NCBI GenBank assembly: GCA_017459805.1 | Contig: JAFUCE010000053.1 | Span: forward strand, 1 to 44,743 | Direction: 5' to 3' | Length of the DNA stretch: 44,743 bases | Source of the DNA: Eggerthellaceae bacterium | GTDB lineage: Bacteria; Actinomycetota; Coriobacteriia; Coriobacteriales; Eggerthellaceae | In this document: in pieces, positions 31,686-39,479 of the stretch | How positions within the stretch are numbered: position 1 is the stretch's first letter | How the letters are laid out: each line of letters starts with the position of its first letter | Program-made: the position numbers and the translations under genes | Notes under the pieces: model-generated | Databases searched by the model: none | Seen by the model: the letters and a program-made list of their open reading frames with translations, nothing else | Told to the model about the DNA's origin: nothing

Positions 31686-33482
31686 CTATTCCGCAATCAC
31701 CGTCACGCGGTCTTGGACCTGGGCGTAAACATCGGGCACCGTGCCGCCCAGTTCATCCTGCAAGTAGTACTTGAGCGCCTCGTAGTCGACATAACCGATG
31801 CCACGGTAATTAATACTGGCTGCTTCGGCAAAACAGTAATACGTGTCGCCGCCCTGCGCCAAGAAGTTGAGAGTCGCTATCGTGTAGGTGGCATTTTCGT
31901 CGAAACCCTTGCCACCCACGTCACTAATGGTCACGCGCGAACCAGGGTTGGCAGGCGCGTAGTACGACGAATTAGGATAGGCTTCGCCCTTTTCGTAGGG
32001 CACCGTAGTATCCACTGTGTAGGTGATACCACTTACCTGCGGGAAACCGCCCATTTCTTCGGGCGTATCTTGCGTCGCAGCTTCGAACGCTTCGAGCAGC
32101 TGCGCGCCCGTTACCTGCACGGTGCACAGTTGGTTGTCGAAGGGCATAACGTCACGCAGGTTGCGCAGCGTAATTTCTCCTTCTTCGATGCTCGTGCGCA
32201 GACCACCGCCGTTGAGAAGCGCCGCATCGGGATAGTCTTCGGCGTTGTTGCGCACCAGCCACAGCACCGCGTCGGTAGCAAAGTCAGCCAAGTTGGTTTC
32301 GCTGTCGCGCACGCCAGGCCGACGGTCGCCGCTCAGCCGGTAAGCTGTAGAGCCCACCACTTCGCTAAGTGCCTCGTCCACTTTCTGCTGGGCGGCGTCA
32401 ACCATTTCTGCCACCTTCGCATCGGTGCCATCGTAGCTGCCCGCAGCAACAAGCTCTTCGGTAATCGCGCCGTCTTCGAAGGTGAGTACGCCAATGTTTT
32501 GCAGGTAGCTACCTGTTTCCACGACGAGAACCTGCGCGCCTGAAGCATTGGCAAAGGTGGTGTTTTCGACCAGGTGGTCGTGCGAGTCTATAAGGAAGTC
32601 CAAGCCAGTCGTGTTGGCTACTACATCGCTTGCACGGTCGGGGGCACATGATGCTTCTTCGCCCAAATGCCCTAGACACACCACAAGCGTACACCCCTGG
32701 GCACGCAGTTCGTCAATCTGTTCCTGCGCGCAGGCGTAGAGGTCTTCGCCAGAAAGGAAGCTTAAGCCCGCGGTGTTGGACGGAAGAGACGACGTGGTAG
32801 TTGTAGGCGCAAGCAGGCCAAACACGCCCACTTTTGCGCCGTTGCTTAAGGTGAAGATATGGTTAGGCTGGGCGAAAAGTTCACCCGTGGTATCGACGGT
32901 AACATTGGCGCAAAGGGTGGGAAAAGTAAATTCGTCCATGCGCTGCTGCAATACGTCGGCGCCGTAGTCGAACTCGTGATTGCCCAGCGCCATAACATCG
33001 TAGCCCGCTGTTTCCATGAGCGCAGGCACGTCTTCCCCCTTGTTGAAGCCAACAAGCATGTTGCCCTGGAGTACGTCGCCTGCATCGAGCAGCAGCACAT
33101 CGTAGCCTTGGGCGAGGTAGTCGGCCTTGAGCTGCGCGACAGCGGCAAGCCCCAGGCAGTCGTCGCTCGGGGACAGATACCCGTGCACGTCATTGGTGTG
33201 GAGTATGACAAATTTTTCGGGAAGCTGGGTGGTTTCAGGCTGGGCGGTGCTGCTGCTGGTGGCTTGATTGTCGCTGCTACTTGCATCCTGAGCTGCGCTG
33301 CTGCTTGCGGCTTGAGCGCTGGCTTCAGGCTGAGCGACACTACTTGCACTTTGCCCGCTTGCAGACGCAGCCTGTTCTGCAGAACTCTGGCCCTGGTTGT
33401 TCGAATTGCCACTTGCGCATCCAATCAAGGATGCCAGTGCTATTGTAATAAGTATGGCGGTCACTACACGTATTGTCTTCAT
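31686..33482 (-). CDS. 5'-Nucleotidase / UshA-type metallophosphoesterase lipoprotein
   Basis: The protein has 598 residues. ATG 33482 is chosen for its AAGGAG and because a lipoprotein signal follows (MKTIRVVTAILITIALASLIGC). A 60-residue Ala/Ser/Gln-rich linker lifts the enzyme from the membrane. The metallophosphatase domain has ILHTNDVHGYL, DAGDVLQGN, GNHEFDYG and DSHDHL; the C-terminal 5'-nucleotidase domain has NGGGLRTSIEEGEIT and MPFDNQL. It removes phosphate from extracellular nucleotides to release nucleosides. A second, cytoplasmic-looking member is at 36207. Confidence 0.93.
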   Translation of the reverse strand: MKTIRVVTAILITIALASLIGCASGNSNNQGQSSAEQAASASGQSASSVAQPEASAQAASSSAAQDASSSDNQATSSSTAQPETTQLPEKFVILHTNDVHGYLSPSDDCLGLAAVAQLKADYLAQGYDVLLLDAGDVLQGNMLVGFNKGEDVPALMETAGYDVMALGNHEFDYGADVLQQRMDEFTFPTLCANVTVDTTGELFAQPNHIFTLSNGAKVGVFGLLAPTTTTSSLPSNTAGLSFLSGEDLYACAQEQIDELRAQGCTLVVCLGHLGEEASCAPDRASDVVANTTGLDFLIDSHDHLVENTTFANASGAQVLVVETGSYLQNIGVLTFEDGAITEELVAAGSYDGTDAKVAEMVDAAQQKVDEALSEVVGSTAYRLSGDRRPGVRDSETNLADFATDAVLWLVRNNAEDYPDAALLNGGGLRTSIEEGEITLRNLRDVMPFDNQLCTVQVTGAQLLEAFEAATQDTPEEMGGFPQVSGITYTVDTTVPYEKGEAYPNSSYYAPANPGSRVTISDVGGKGFDENATYTIATLNFLAQGGDTYYCFAEAASINYRGIGYVDYEALKYYLQDELGGTVPDVYAQVQDRVTVIAE

Positions 33483-33636
33483 ATCTGCTCCTTGCCAACT
33501 GTATTGTTTGAACATTTTAATTATCTCACTTCACGAAGCAAGCACCAAAAACGATTAGAAACTCCAACTCGAATCCCCGAGGGCCGTGGACGCAAGGCTC
33601 TATAGCTTCGTGCGTTACCCTATGTGCAGCTCGACA
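33483..33636. other. Intergenic start of a repeat-rich, eroded gap
   Basis: No gene is seen between the 5'-nucleotidase start and the alkyltransferase-like relic. The sequence includes a single AACTCGAATCCCCGA related to the tandem array that follows. The 5'-nucleotidase promoter should be here, but I cannot fix its boxes. Confidence 0.4.
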
Positions 33637-33704
33637 CCCCGACTCAATACCCCAACTTGAAACCCCGACTCGATACCCCGACTCGATACCCCGACTCGAT
33701 ACCC
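33637..33704. repeat. 13-bp tandem array
   Basis: There are five head-to-tail units of CCCCGACTCGATA. The first reads CCCCGACTCAATA, the second is degenerate (CCCCAACTTGAAA) and the last three are identical. The newest copies are thus on the right, as in a slippage-driven minisatellite. Confidence 0.9.
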
Positions 33705-33714
33705 TTAGGGCCTT

Positions 33715-33737
33715 TTGTCACATTTGGGCACGGAACT
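33715..33737. repeat. Half copy of the dispersed hairpin repeat
   Basis: TTGTCACATTTGGGCACGGA aligns with the left half of the 29292/30730 element with three changes. The right half is absent; instead the stop codon of the alkyltransferase-like fragment follows directly. Confidence 0.6.
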
Positions 33738-33816
33738 ATTCATCGCCGTAGGTCACTACATACCCAGACGGTACCAGCTTCACGGCTTCATATACCTTGT
33801 CGAAAAATACTCCCAT
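33736..33816 (-). pseudogene. N-terminal fragment of a methylguanine methyltransferase-like (ATL) gene
   Basis: The minus strand from ATG 33816 reads MGVFFDKVYEAVKLVP and then SGYVVTYGDE before a stop. This is the start of the 'FF..Vy..v..iP.G.vvtYGdiA' region of the ATL/MGMT DNA-binding domain. The family's recognition helix and PCHR/PWHR motif are missing. Only 26 codons survive, cut at the half hairpin repeat. Confidence 0.65.
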
Positions 33817-33837
33817 ATCGCTAACCACAATAGCTAA

Positions 33838-34203
33838 GCCACCTATGGCGAAGAGGCTCGCGGGCGCTATGGGAACGCCGCTGTTGATGCAGCAAACGAA
33901 AAACTGCTGAGTATGAACGAAGCAGAATGGGCAGACAAGGATGCTCTTGAGCTTGCCGTTATTGACCAGTTGAAAGACGCTATGACCACTGCCAACGCTG
34001 CAGGTCCCGAAGCAGCCCGACTTACCGCCATGCACACCCACTGGATTCAGATGCACTGGGGCGAAGGACCTTATAGCCGCGAAGCACACCTGGGTCTCGC
34101 GCAGGGCTACCTCACAGACGAACGCTTCCGCGACTACTATGATTCCCGCGCAGGCGCGGGCGCCACCGAATTCCTCGTTGCCGCTCTTAAGACCAACCTA
34201 TAG
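33838..34203 (+). pseudogene. Orphan TipAS (antibiotic-recognition) domain, relic of a MerR regulator
   Basis: The frame after a stop at 33835 reads ATYGEEARGRYGNAAVDAAN, then LLSMNEAEWADKDALE, and ends YYDSRAGAGATEFLVAALKTNL. It aligns over its whole length with the C-terminal domain of the intact TipA-type regulator at 41445-42296 (YGTEARQRYGDEAVDAANKR to EGATEFLVAALQENL). The winged helix and coiled coil are missing. A short form from ATG 33913 (96 residues) could still be translated, as TipAS is in Streptomyces, but no ribosome site is seen. I regard it as a decayed paralogue. Confidence 0.65.
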
Positions 34204-34227
34204 CGAGCAAATGTAGAAGGAAGCAAC

Positions 34228-34323
34228 CGACAACTACGCGTCGTAGATATCACGTAGATGTCACGTTGGACGACAACTACGCGTCGTAGATGTCACGGGG
34301 GACGACAACTACGCGTCGTACGA
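34228..34323. repeat. Three copies of a short hairpin-forming repeat
   Basis: CGACAACTACGCGTCGTA starts at 34228, 34271 and 34303. Within each copy CTACG and CGTAG (or their near equivalents) can pair around CGT. The spacers share GATGTCACG. The array fills the gap between the TipAS relic and the end of the C_GCAxxG gene. Confidence 0.85.
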
Positions 34324-34335
34324 GATCAGCTATCC

Positions 34336-34965
34336 CTACTGCTTCGACTGTTCTGCCTTGAGTTTTTCGTTTTCGGCGCGGCGACGTTCGTAGGTAATCA
34401 CTGCTGCCGCACCTGCGCCCAGCGCAAGGCCTGCAATACCAGTGCCTGCAGCGATAGGTACCACACTAGACTGTTCTTGCTTGGGCATATCCATTGCCGC
34501 AGGGATGTTTGCAATATCGGCTGCTGTTATGTACTCTTCGGCAATTTCGACGGCGTCAGCGCAATACTTCGCGCAGTTCTCCCAGGGGTCAACACCTTCA
34601 GGTGATGAAGGATTCTCGTCTGCGCCATCATAGCCGCCGCTTAAAAGATTGCGGCAAAGGACAGATCCATTGCGGTCGATGAACTTGTTTTGCAGTTCCT
34701 TAGAAAGCTCCTCGATGCCGCCAGCGGCCCATGATTCAGACCCATCCGAAAAACCATGGGTAAGACCAAGCGCAAGGATAGCCCCTGTAATAGCGCCACA
34801 AGAATCGCCATGGTTTACACCCAGACCCAAGCCGGACGTAAGCTTCATAACGAATTCTTCGTTAAGCCCCAAGTCCTTCACGAAATAGTTGAACACGCAC
34901 TGCGAACAATGCAAGCCCGCGCCCATCTGCTCTTCAAATAACTGCTGATTTTCTGCGTGTGGCAT
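34336..34965 (-). CDS. C_GCAxxG_C_C family protein with C-terminal membrane anchor
   Basis: The protein has 209 residues; ATG 34965 has AAGGAGG at ideal spacing. Conserved cysteines of the C_GCAxxG_C_C family are visible: LHCSQCVF near residue 20, GDSCGAITGAILALG (here SCGAITG for GCAxxG), LCRNLL and CAKYC. Related proteins are thought to be redox or metal-binding, and their role is unknown. After about residue 165 a hydrophobic segment (VVPIAAGTGIAGLALGAGAAAVI) followed by Arg/Lys-rich sequence suggests an anchor with the catalytic part on one side. No redox partner is adjacent. Confidence 0.75.
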   Translation of the reverse strand: MPHAENQQLFEEQMGAGLHCSQCVFNYFVKDLGLNEEFVMKLTSGLGLGVNHGDSCGAITGAILALGLTHGFSDGSESWAAGGIEELSKELQNKFIDRNGSVLCRNLLSGGYDGADENPSSPEGVDPWENCAKYCADAVEIAEEYITAADIANIPAAMDMPKQEQSSVVPIAAGTGIAGLALGAGAAAVITYERRRAENEKLKAEQSKQ

Positions 34966-35161
34966 AAGGTCCCTCCTTCTCGATGCCTTATCTTCCGCCC
35001 GAAAGAGCCTTCTCCTGCCCTTTTCGAACTTCTTATATTCTACACCAGTTATGCAAATAATAAACACAGGGCCTGTTGGAGGTGTTATACATCTGGCACA
35101 TGCGCACCTTTATAATAGCGAATGAGATAGATGCATCATGCATGTAGAGAAAGGGGGCAGC

Positions 35162-36187
35162 ATGGCAACCAACCTGTTCGTTATGAACCACGAACTAGTT
35201 TGGGAAGACCCCGATATTTTTGCAGTACGCATACCCTATGCGCACCTCGGTCTTGGACACACCAACTGCTACATTATTCGCAGTGAAGGCGAAACACTTG
35301 TTATTGACCCTGGTGTTATTTCCCCCGCAGCAGGGCGCGCGCTTGAAAAAGCGGTGGATGAACTGGGTGTAGATATAACGCGAGCAGATTTTTTGTGCAC
35401 CCATGCGCACTTCGACCACGCAGCTCAGCTGAGAAATCTTGTGCACCAAGGTTCCAAGATATACCTAGGGCAGCACACCTACGAAAATAACCCTTACCAC
35501 GCAAGCCAGGAAAGTAAAGACGCCCTGCGCAACCACCTAAAGAAAGAAGGATCCACCTATTTGGCAACGCGTGGAATGGCCGCGCTTTCGTCTGAAGTAA
35601 ACATATGCGACCTTCCCGGATGCACCTATGTTTCGCTTAAGCACAACGACATCGTTACTGTTGGCGCCCATCAATTCCGTGTGATTGAAACTCCCGGGCA
35701 TGCCATGGGGCATATCTGCTTGTATAGCGACAAAGAAAAGCTGCTTATTTCGGGCGACCATATTCTTGAATCTACCACACCAGGCTTGGCTGTTCCGCTC
35801 GAGGGACAAAATCCTTTAGAGGCGTATCTGGAAAGTGTAGGTAAGGTACGTTCGCTGGACTGCAAGGCAGTGTTGCCAGGCCACGGCGAAGCATTCTTTG
35901 CGCTGAAACAGCGTTGCGACGCATTGGTAGAACACCACAGTCATCGCATGGGGCAAATACTTGATGTTGTCGCAGCGTACCCAGGCATGAACGGTTCGGA
36001 TGTAGCACGCACAATGCCCTGGTCGCGCAGTGGCCCCTTTAAACATTGGGATCGACTGAATCCTTATCTGCGCTTAAGCATGGGACTGCAAACTTTGGCA
36101 TACTTAAAATACCTGACGGCCCACGGTGAACTTGTACGCAGCGAAGACGCTATGCGCTATCATTATCATATTTCAGAAAACAAGTAA
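35162..36187 (+). CDS. MBL-fold metallo-hydrolase
   Basis: The protein has 341 residues; ATG 35162 has AAAGGGGG eight bases upstream. The metal-binding motif CTHAHFDHAAQL lies near residue 80. Further ligands are in ETPGHAMGHICLY and SGDHILES, and PGHGEAF completes the set. It has a C-terminal winged-helix-like extension of about 90 residues, as in the RNase Z / hydroxyacylglutathione hydrolase / LACTB2-like subgroup. The substrate is unknown; thioester or nucleic acid hydrolysis are both possible. The next gene starts 19 bp downstream, so the two are probably one operon. Confidence 0.85.
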   Translation: MATNLFVMNHELVWEDPDIFAVRIPYAHLGLGHTNCYIIRSEGETLVIDPGVISPAAGRALEKAVDELGVDITRADFLCTHAHFDHAAQLRNLVHQGSKIYLGQHTYENNPYHASQESKDALRNHLKKEGSTYLATRGMAALSSEVNICDLPGCTYVSLKHNDIVTVGAHQFRVIETPGHAMGHICLYSDKEKLLISGDHILESTTPGLAVPLEGQNPLEAYLESVGKVRSLDCKAVLPGHGEAFFALKQRCDALVEHHSHRMGQILDVVAAYPGMNGSDVARTMPWSRSGPFKHWDRLNPYLRLSMGLQTLAYLKYLTAHGELVRSEDAMRYHYHISENK

Positions 36188-36206
36188 GCAAACGGGGTTT
36201 ATAGAT

Positions 36207-37820
36207 ATGGCGATTTCAGATTCAACGTCAACTTCAGTCTCGACCGAAGCTTTGACCACGTCTCCAACTTCAAGCTCGACTGAAGCTTCGATTACAACCT
36301 CAACTTCCAAGCCCACAAGCGCCACAGACACCACCAGGCACTTAACTATCTTGCATACCAACGACCTGCACAACGACCTGTACTTCAAGATTGACCAAAA
36401 CCTTGTAATGCATGGCGGCATTTCACTTCTAAGCGGCTATGTGCAGCAAGCGCGCAAGGAAGCTAAAAATATATTCTTCAGCATTTCAGGCGATGTGCTG
36501 CAAACCGACCTATGGGGTTCAGACTACAAGGGCGTGAATACCGTAAATCTTATTAACACGCTTGCACCCGATGCCATTTCGCTGGGCAACCACGAACTCG
36601 ACTACGGTCTTGCGCACACAATGGTCTTTAAGGCCTGCGTAGACGCACCGCTACTTAATAGCAATATTGAAGTGGCGCGCGTACGCAAGCCCTTGTTTGA
36701 CCCCAGCATGGTCTACCATGCAGGCAGCGTAAGCATCTTGCTTATTGGTCTTATTCCGCGGGGTTTCTTCGACAAAATTAGCTCCGATGAATTCAATCGT
36801 GCAAAGCTTATTTACATACACCCCTACGATGCAATTCGTGCAGCGTGCAAGGCACACGCAGCCGAAAACCCCGACCTTGTTGTGCTTATGACGCACATGG
36901 GTATTGAAGGCGACCCCGAACTGGCAGCCAGCATGCCCAGCGATCTTCATGTCGACTTTATTTTGGGTGGTCATTCGCATACTGAAATGGACGAACCCGA
37001 AGTGGTGAACGGCATCCCTATCGTGCAGGTGGGCTACGGTACGAAAAACATTGGTCGCCTAGAAGTGGACCTACCAGCAAGCGGGCCTCTGTCATATACC
37101 TGGCAGCGTATAGAACTGACAGACGAAATGTGCACCCCCGACTATCGCATGGATGAACTTGCCGACGCCGCACTTTCCGAACGTAAAGTGGTGCCCAACG
37201 ACGAACTTACGCAGTTCGCACAAGCCTATGTTCACGACAGTCGTTTGTTTGAAACACAGCTGGGCGACTTGGTGTCCGACGCCTTCTTGGAAACCTATGA
37301 TGTGGACTTTATTATTCTGCAGTCGGGGTCGCTACGACGCGAATCCTGCGGACCCGTTTTTACGCGTAAAGACTTGCGTGAACTCTACCCGTTTAACGAC
37401 GCATTTTTACAACTGTCTTTAACGGGTGCAGAAATTCGAAGCCTGTTTGACTACTTATTCTCCTTGAAAGAGGATAAATCAATTATGGGCGGCACCTTCC
37501 AGTACAGCAAAGGTTTCCGCTTAGAGGTTGACGCAACCGACTGTTGGAATCGCGGTTGTACCATAGAAGCGATAGAGCTCAATGGACAGTCGCTTGAAGA
37601 CAATCGAATATATAACATAGGCATTACGCGCAATTGCCTGGAAAGCTTCGGACGCTACTTTGGCACCTTCATTGCCGAAGATAACCCACGCGTGCGCGTG
37701 CTTTCCTATTCAACCTACCACGACCTGGAACGCTGGATGATTGCCCAAAGCGCACCGATTGAAGTGCACGAGCCTGGGCGCTTTATCCTGAAAAACTTTG
37801 CTTGGCCTACATCCAATTAG
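36207..37820 (+). CDS. 5'-Nucleotidase-like metallophosphoesterase without signal peptide
   Basis: The protein has 537 residues. ATG 36207 begins a 45-residue Ser/Thr-rich tract (MAISDSTSTSVSTEALTT...) instead of a signal peptide. The metallophosphatase motifs are ILHTNDLHNDL, SGDVLQTD, GNHELDYG and GGHSHTEMDEP. The C-terminal domain is present (RKDLRELYPFNDAFLQL, YSKGFRLEVD). It should remove phosphate from nucleotides or similar esters, apparently in the cytoplasm. An alternative start upstream (36126) lies inside the previous gene and still offers no clean signal. It overlaps the convergent gene at 37807 by 14 bp. Confidence 0.85.
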   Translation: MAISDSTSTSVSTEALTTSPTSSSTEASITTSTSKPTSATDTTRHLTILHTNDLHNDLYFKIDQNLVMHGGISLLSGYVQQARKEAKNIFFSISGDVLQTDLWGSDYKGVNTVNLINTLAPDAISLGNHELDYGLAHTMVFKACVDAPLLNSNIEVARVRKPLFDPSMVYHAGSVSILLIGLIPRGFFDKISSDEFNRAKLIYIHPYDAIRAACKAHAAENPDLVVLMTHMGIEGDPELAASMPSDLHVDFILGGHSHTEMDEPEVVNGIPIVQVGYGTKNIGRLEVDLPASGPLSYTWQRIELTDEMCTPDYRMDELADAALSERKVVPNDELTQFAQAYVHDSRLFETQLGDLVSDAFLETYDVDFIILQSGSLRRESCGPVFTRKDLRELYPFNDAFLQLSLTGAEIRSLFDYLFSLKEDKSIMGGTFQYSKGFRLEVDATDCWNRGCTIEAIELNGQSLEDNRIYNIGITRNCLESFGRYFGTFIAEDNPRVRVLSYSTYHDLERWMIAQSAPIEVHEPGRFILKNFAWPTSN

Positions 37821-38199
37821 TTAGCAGGAGTTTCTTTCTCTTCACCAATGCGCGCATGGCCACCATAAAGGCCACCACCATGCTCAGCACGCGGCCGCTA
37901 TTAAAGCGACCAAGCGTGCCACCGCTTTGGAATTGCCCCTGGTTGTACGTCTTACGAATAACGCGATGGTAGGCATAGGCAATGGCGGGTACCAGGCTTA
38001 GCAGCACCCACACAAGCGCGACCGCCCACACGGGCATGGCGGGCAGCGTGCGCGAAAGAATAAACAGGACAGCCAGCAGCGCGGCAGCTTTTATACCAAA
38101 GCCAACCCACCAGCTTTGAAGAAGGCCCGCCGCCGTGTTGGGGCGGACCTTGGTTTCATTGTGAACGTTTTCGCCAGTTGTCTGGCCATTTTTTGCCAC
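37807..38199 (-). CDS. Small membrane protein of unknown function
   Basis: The protein has 130 residues. The N-terminal 25 residues are polar (MAKNGQTTGENVHNETK), two clear membrane helices lie at about 35-50 and 56-76, and a basic stretch and another weakly hydrophobic segment (RVLSMVVAFMVAMRALV) follow before a Lys-rich end. No family recognised. GGGAGCT lies upstream of the ATG. Its 3' end overlaps the 5'-nucleotidase-like gene tail to tail. Confidence 0.65.
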   Translation of the reverse strand: MAKNGQTTGENVHNETKVRPNTAAGLLQSWWVGFGIKAAALLAVLFILSRTLPAMPVWAVALVWVLLSLVPAIAYAYHRVIRKTYNQGQFQSGGTLGRFNSGRVLSMVVAFMVAMRALVKRKKLLLTNWM

Positions 38200-38250
38200 A
38201 GCGAGCTCCCTTTTGTGCTACGCAGATATTCTACGCTAAGTCAGCCTCAT

Positions 38251-38415
38251 GGAATACTCGCGCACATTATGCGGCAGCAGCAAGTGGGCGTTCGTCTGGT
38301 CGGCAAACCGCCATGGGATACTCGTACGCATTACGCGACAGTAGCAAGTGGGCGTTCAGCTGACCGGCAAACCACCGTGGGATACTCGCGCACACTATGC
38401 AGCAGCATCAAGCGA
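38251..38415. repeat. 64-bp tandem array running into the end of a gene
   Basis: Units start at 38251, 38315 and 38379 (GGAATACTCG / GGGATACTCG), each 64 bp; the third is partial. Shared blocks include GCAAGTGGGCGTTC and CGGCAAACC. The third unit contains the stop codon (38395) and last codons of the VanX-like gene, so the array appears to be repeated duplication of that gene's 3' end and flank. Confidence 0.85.
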
Positions 38416-39177
38416 TTCGCTATTAACCGGGAAGGTGAAGTAGGTTTCCGGGTATGGTTCGTCTTCCAGCGTGAAGTGCCACCACTCTTCGTCCAGCGGC
38501 TTAAACCCGTGCGCCAACATAGCCTCGCGTAGAATCATGCGGTTGTTGTATTGCTCTTCAGTAATGTCGGTATAGTCCGGATGGCTCAGTTCACCAAAAT
38601 AGTCGAAGGTGCCGCCCATGTCCGCTTCCTTTTCAGTGGTCATGTCGAACAGCGTCAGATCCACCGTGCTACCACGGCTATGGCCCGAATGTTCATTGAT
38701 ATAGCCCTGCGGGAACAGCACGTCTTTTTCCAGTTCAGGATAGAAATACTGCTTCATGCGCGTGTCACTTTCGTCCTGGGCCCAGTCCACAAAATGGCTT
38801 ACCGCTTCTTGCGGCCTGTAGGCGTCGTAAATCTTTAGACGATAGCCCTTTGACATAACGTCGTCGCTTACTTCCTTAAGCGCCGCAGCTGCTTCCTTGG
38901 TAAGGAAAGCAAGGGGTTCTTCATAGCCGTTAATGCGCTCGCCCACAAAGTTGTAGGTCGAGTAGTAGCGGATTTCCAAAATGGCGTCGGGTACCGCTTC
39001 GCTAAGCAGCACGAAGCCAGACGAGTCGTCCGAAAGCTCTACCCCTTCTTCGCTGACAACAGTAGCTGAACTTGTGGCGGCTTCTTGCGCTGGCGCACAT
39101 CCTATAAGAGAGCATACCAACAGACACCAAACCGCACAGAAAACAAGTAGCTGAACAGGCTTTTTAATACTACGCAT
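38395..39177 (-). CDS. D-alanyl-D-alanine dipeptidase-like (VanX/DdpX) lipoprotein
   Basis: The protein has about 260 residues. A lipoprotein signal ends in VCSLIGC. The mature part has the VanX/DdpX pattern: EIRYYSTYNFVGERI, KIYDAYRPQEAV, the zinc motif SGHSRGSTVDLTL (SxHxxGxxxD) and EEWWHF. These enzymes cleave D-Ala-D-Ala; an exported lipoprotein probably recycles peptidoglycan dipeptide rather than conferring vancomycin resistance, and no vanHA genes are nearby. Start: ATG 39177 gives a typical signal peptide; ATG 39195 is also open; neither has a good ribosome site. Confidence 0.85.
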   Translation of the reverse strand: MRSIKKPVQLLVFCAVWCLLVCSLIGCAPAQEAATSSATVVSEEGVELSDDSSGFVLLSEAVPDAILEIRYYSTYNFVGERINGYEEPLAFLTKEAAAALKEVSDDVMSKGYRLKIYDAYRPQEAVSHFVDWAQDESDTRMKQYFYPELEKDVLFPQGYINEHSGHSRGSTVDLTLFDMTTEKEADMGGTFDYFGELSHPDYTDITEEQYNNRMILREAMLAHGFKPLDEEWWHFTLEDEPYPETYFTFPVNSESLDAAA

Positions 39178-39343
39178 GTTTACACCAATCGACATTCAGC
39201 AGGACGTCTAACGAACGACCAGCACCCTTAAACCTTTAGCAAAAACTTATCAGCCAGCTTCTTTCTTCACTGTGTTCGCAAACCGATAGTACTTTAATTC
39301 CGTTTTGTGCACTTGATGGTTGCATAGGAGTTCCTCTTATACG

Positions 39344-39416
39344 TTGTCCAACATGCTTTATTAACTAAAATAACTACTTCCATTGTCTAATATGCCGTTT
39401 ACCTTGTCCAATATGC
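39344..39416. promoter_or_regulatory. Three direct repeats upstream of the VanX-like gene
   Basis: TTGTCCAACATGC (39344), TTGTCTAATATGC (39383) and TTGTCCAATATGC (39404) are near-identical 13-mers. On the minus strand they read GCATATTGGACAA. Spacing is 39 and 21 bp, about whole helical turns. They lie 170-240 bp upstream of the leftward gene in otherwise AT-rich DNA and could bind a regulator. Confidence 0.5.
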
Positions 39417-39479
39417 TTTTCCTACTAATTATTTTACCGCATGGTAACTAAAAAAGTGCATACTGAGAAAACAGTGCGT

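Noticed and set aside
33637-34323. CRISPR array
   Set aside because: The units are 13 bp or irregularly spaced (43 and 32 bp), without constant-length unique spacers, and no cas gene is present.
38395-39177. Vancomycin-resistance gene vanX
   Set aside because: The protein is a lipoprotein with VanX-family motifs but there are no vanH, vanA or vanRS genes nearby; a peptidoglycan-recycling dipeptidase is more likely.
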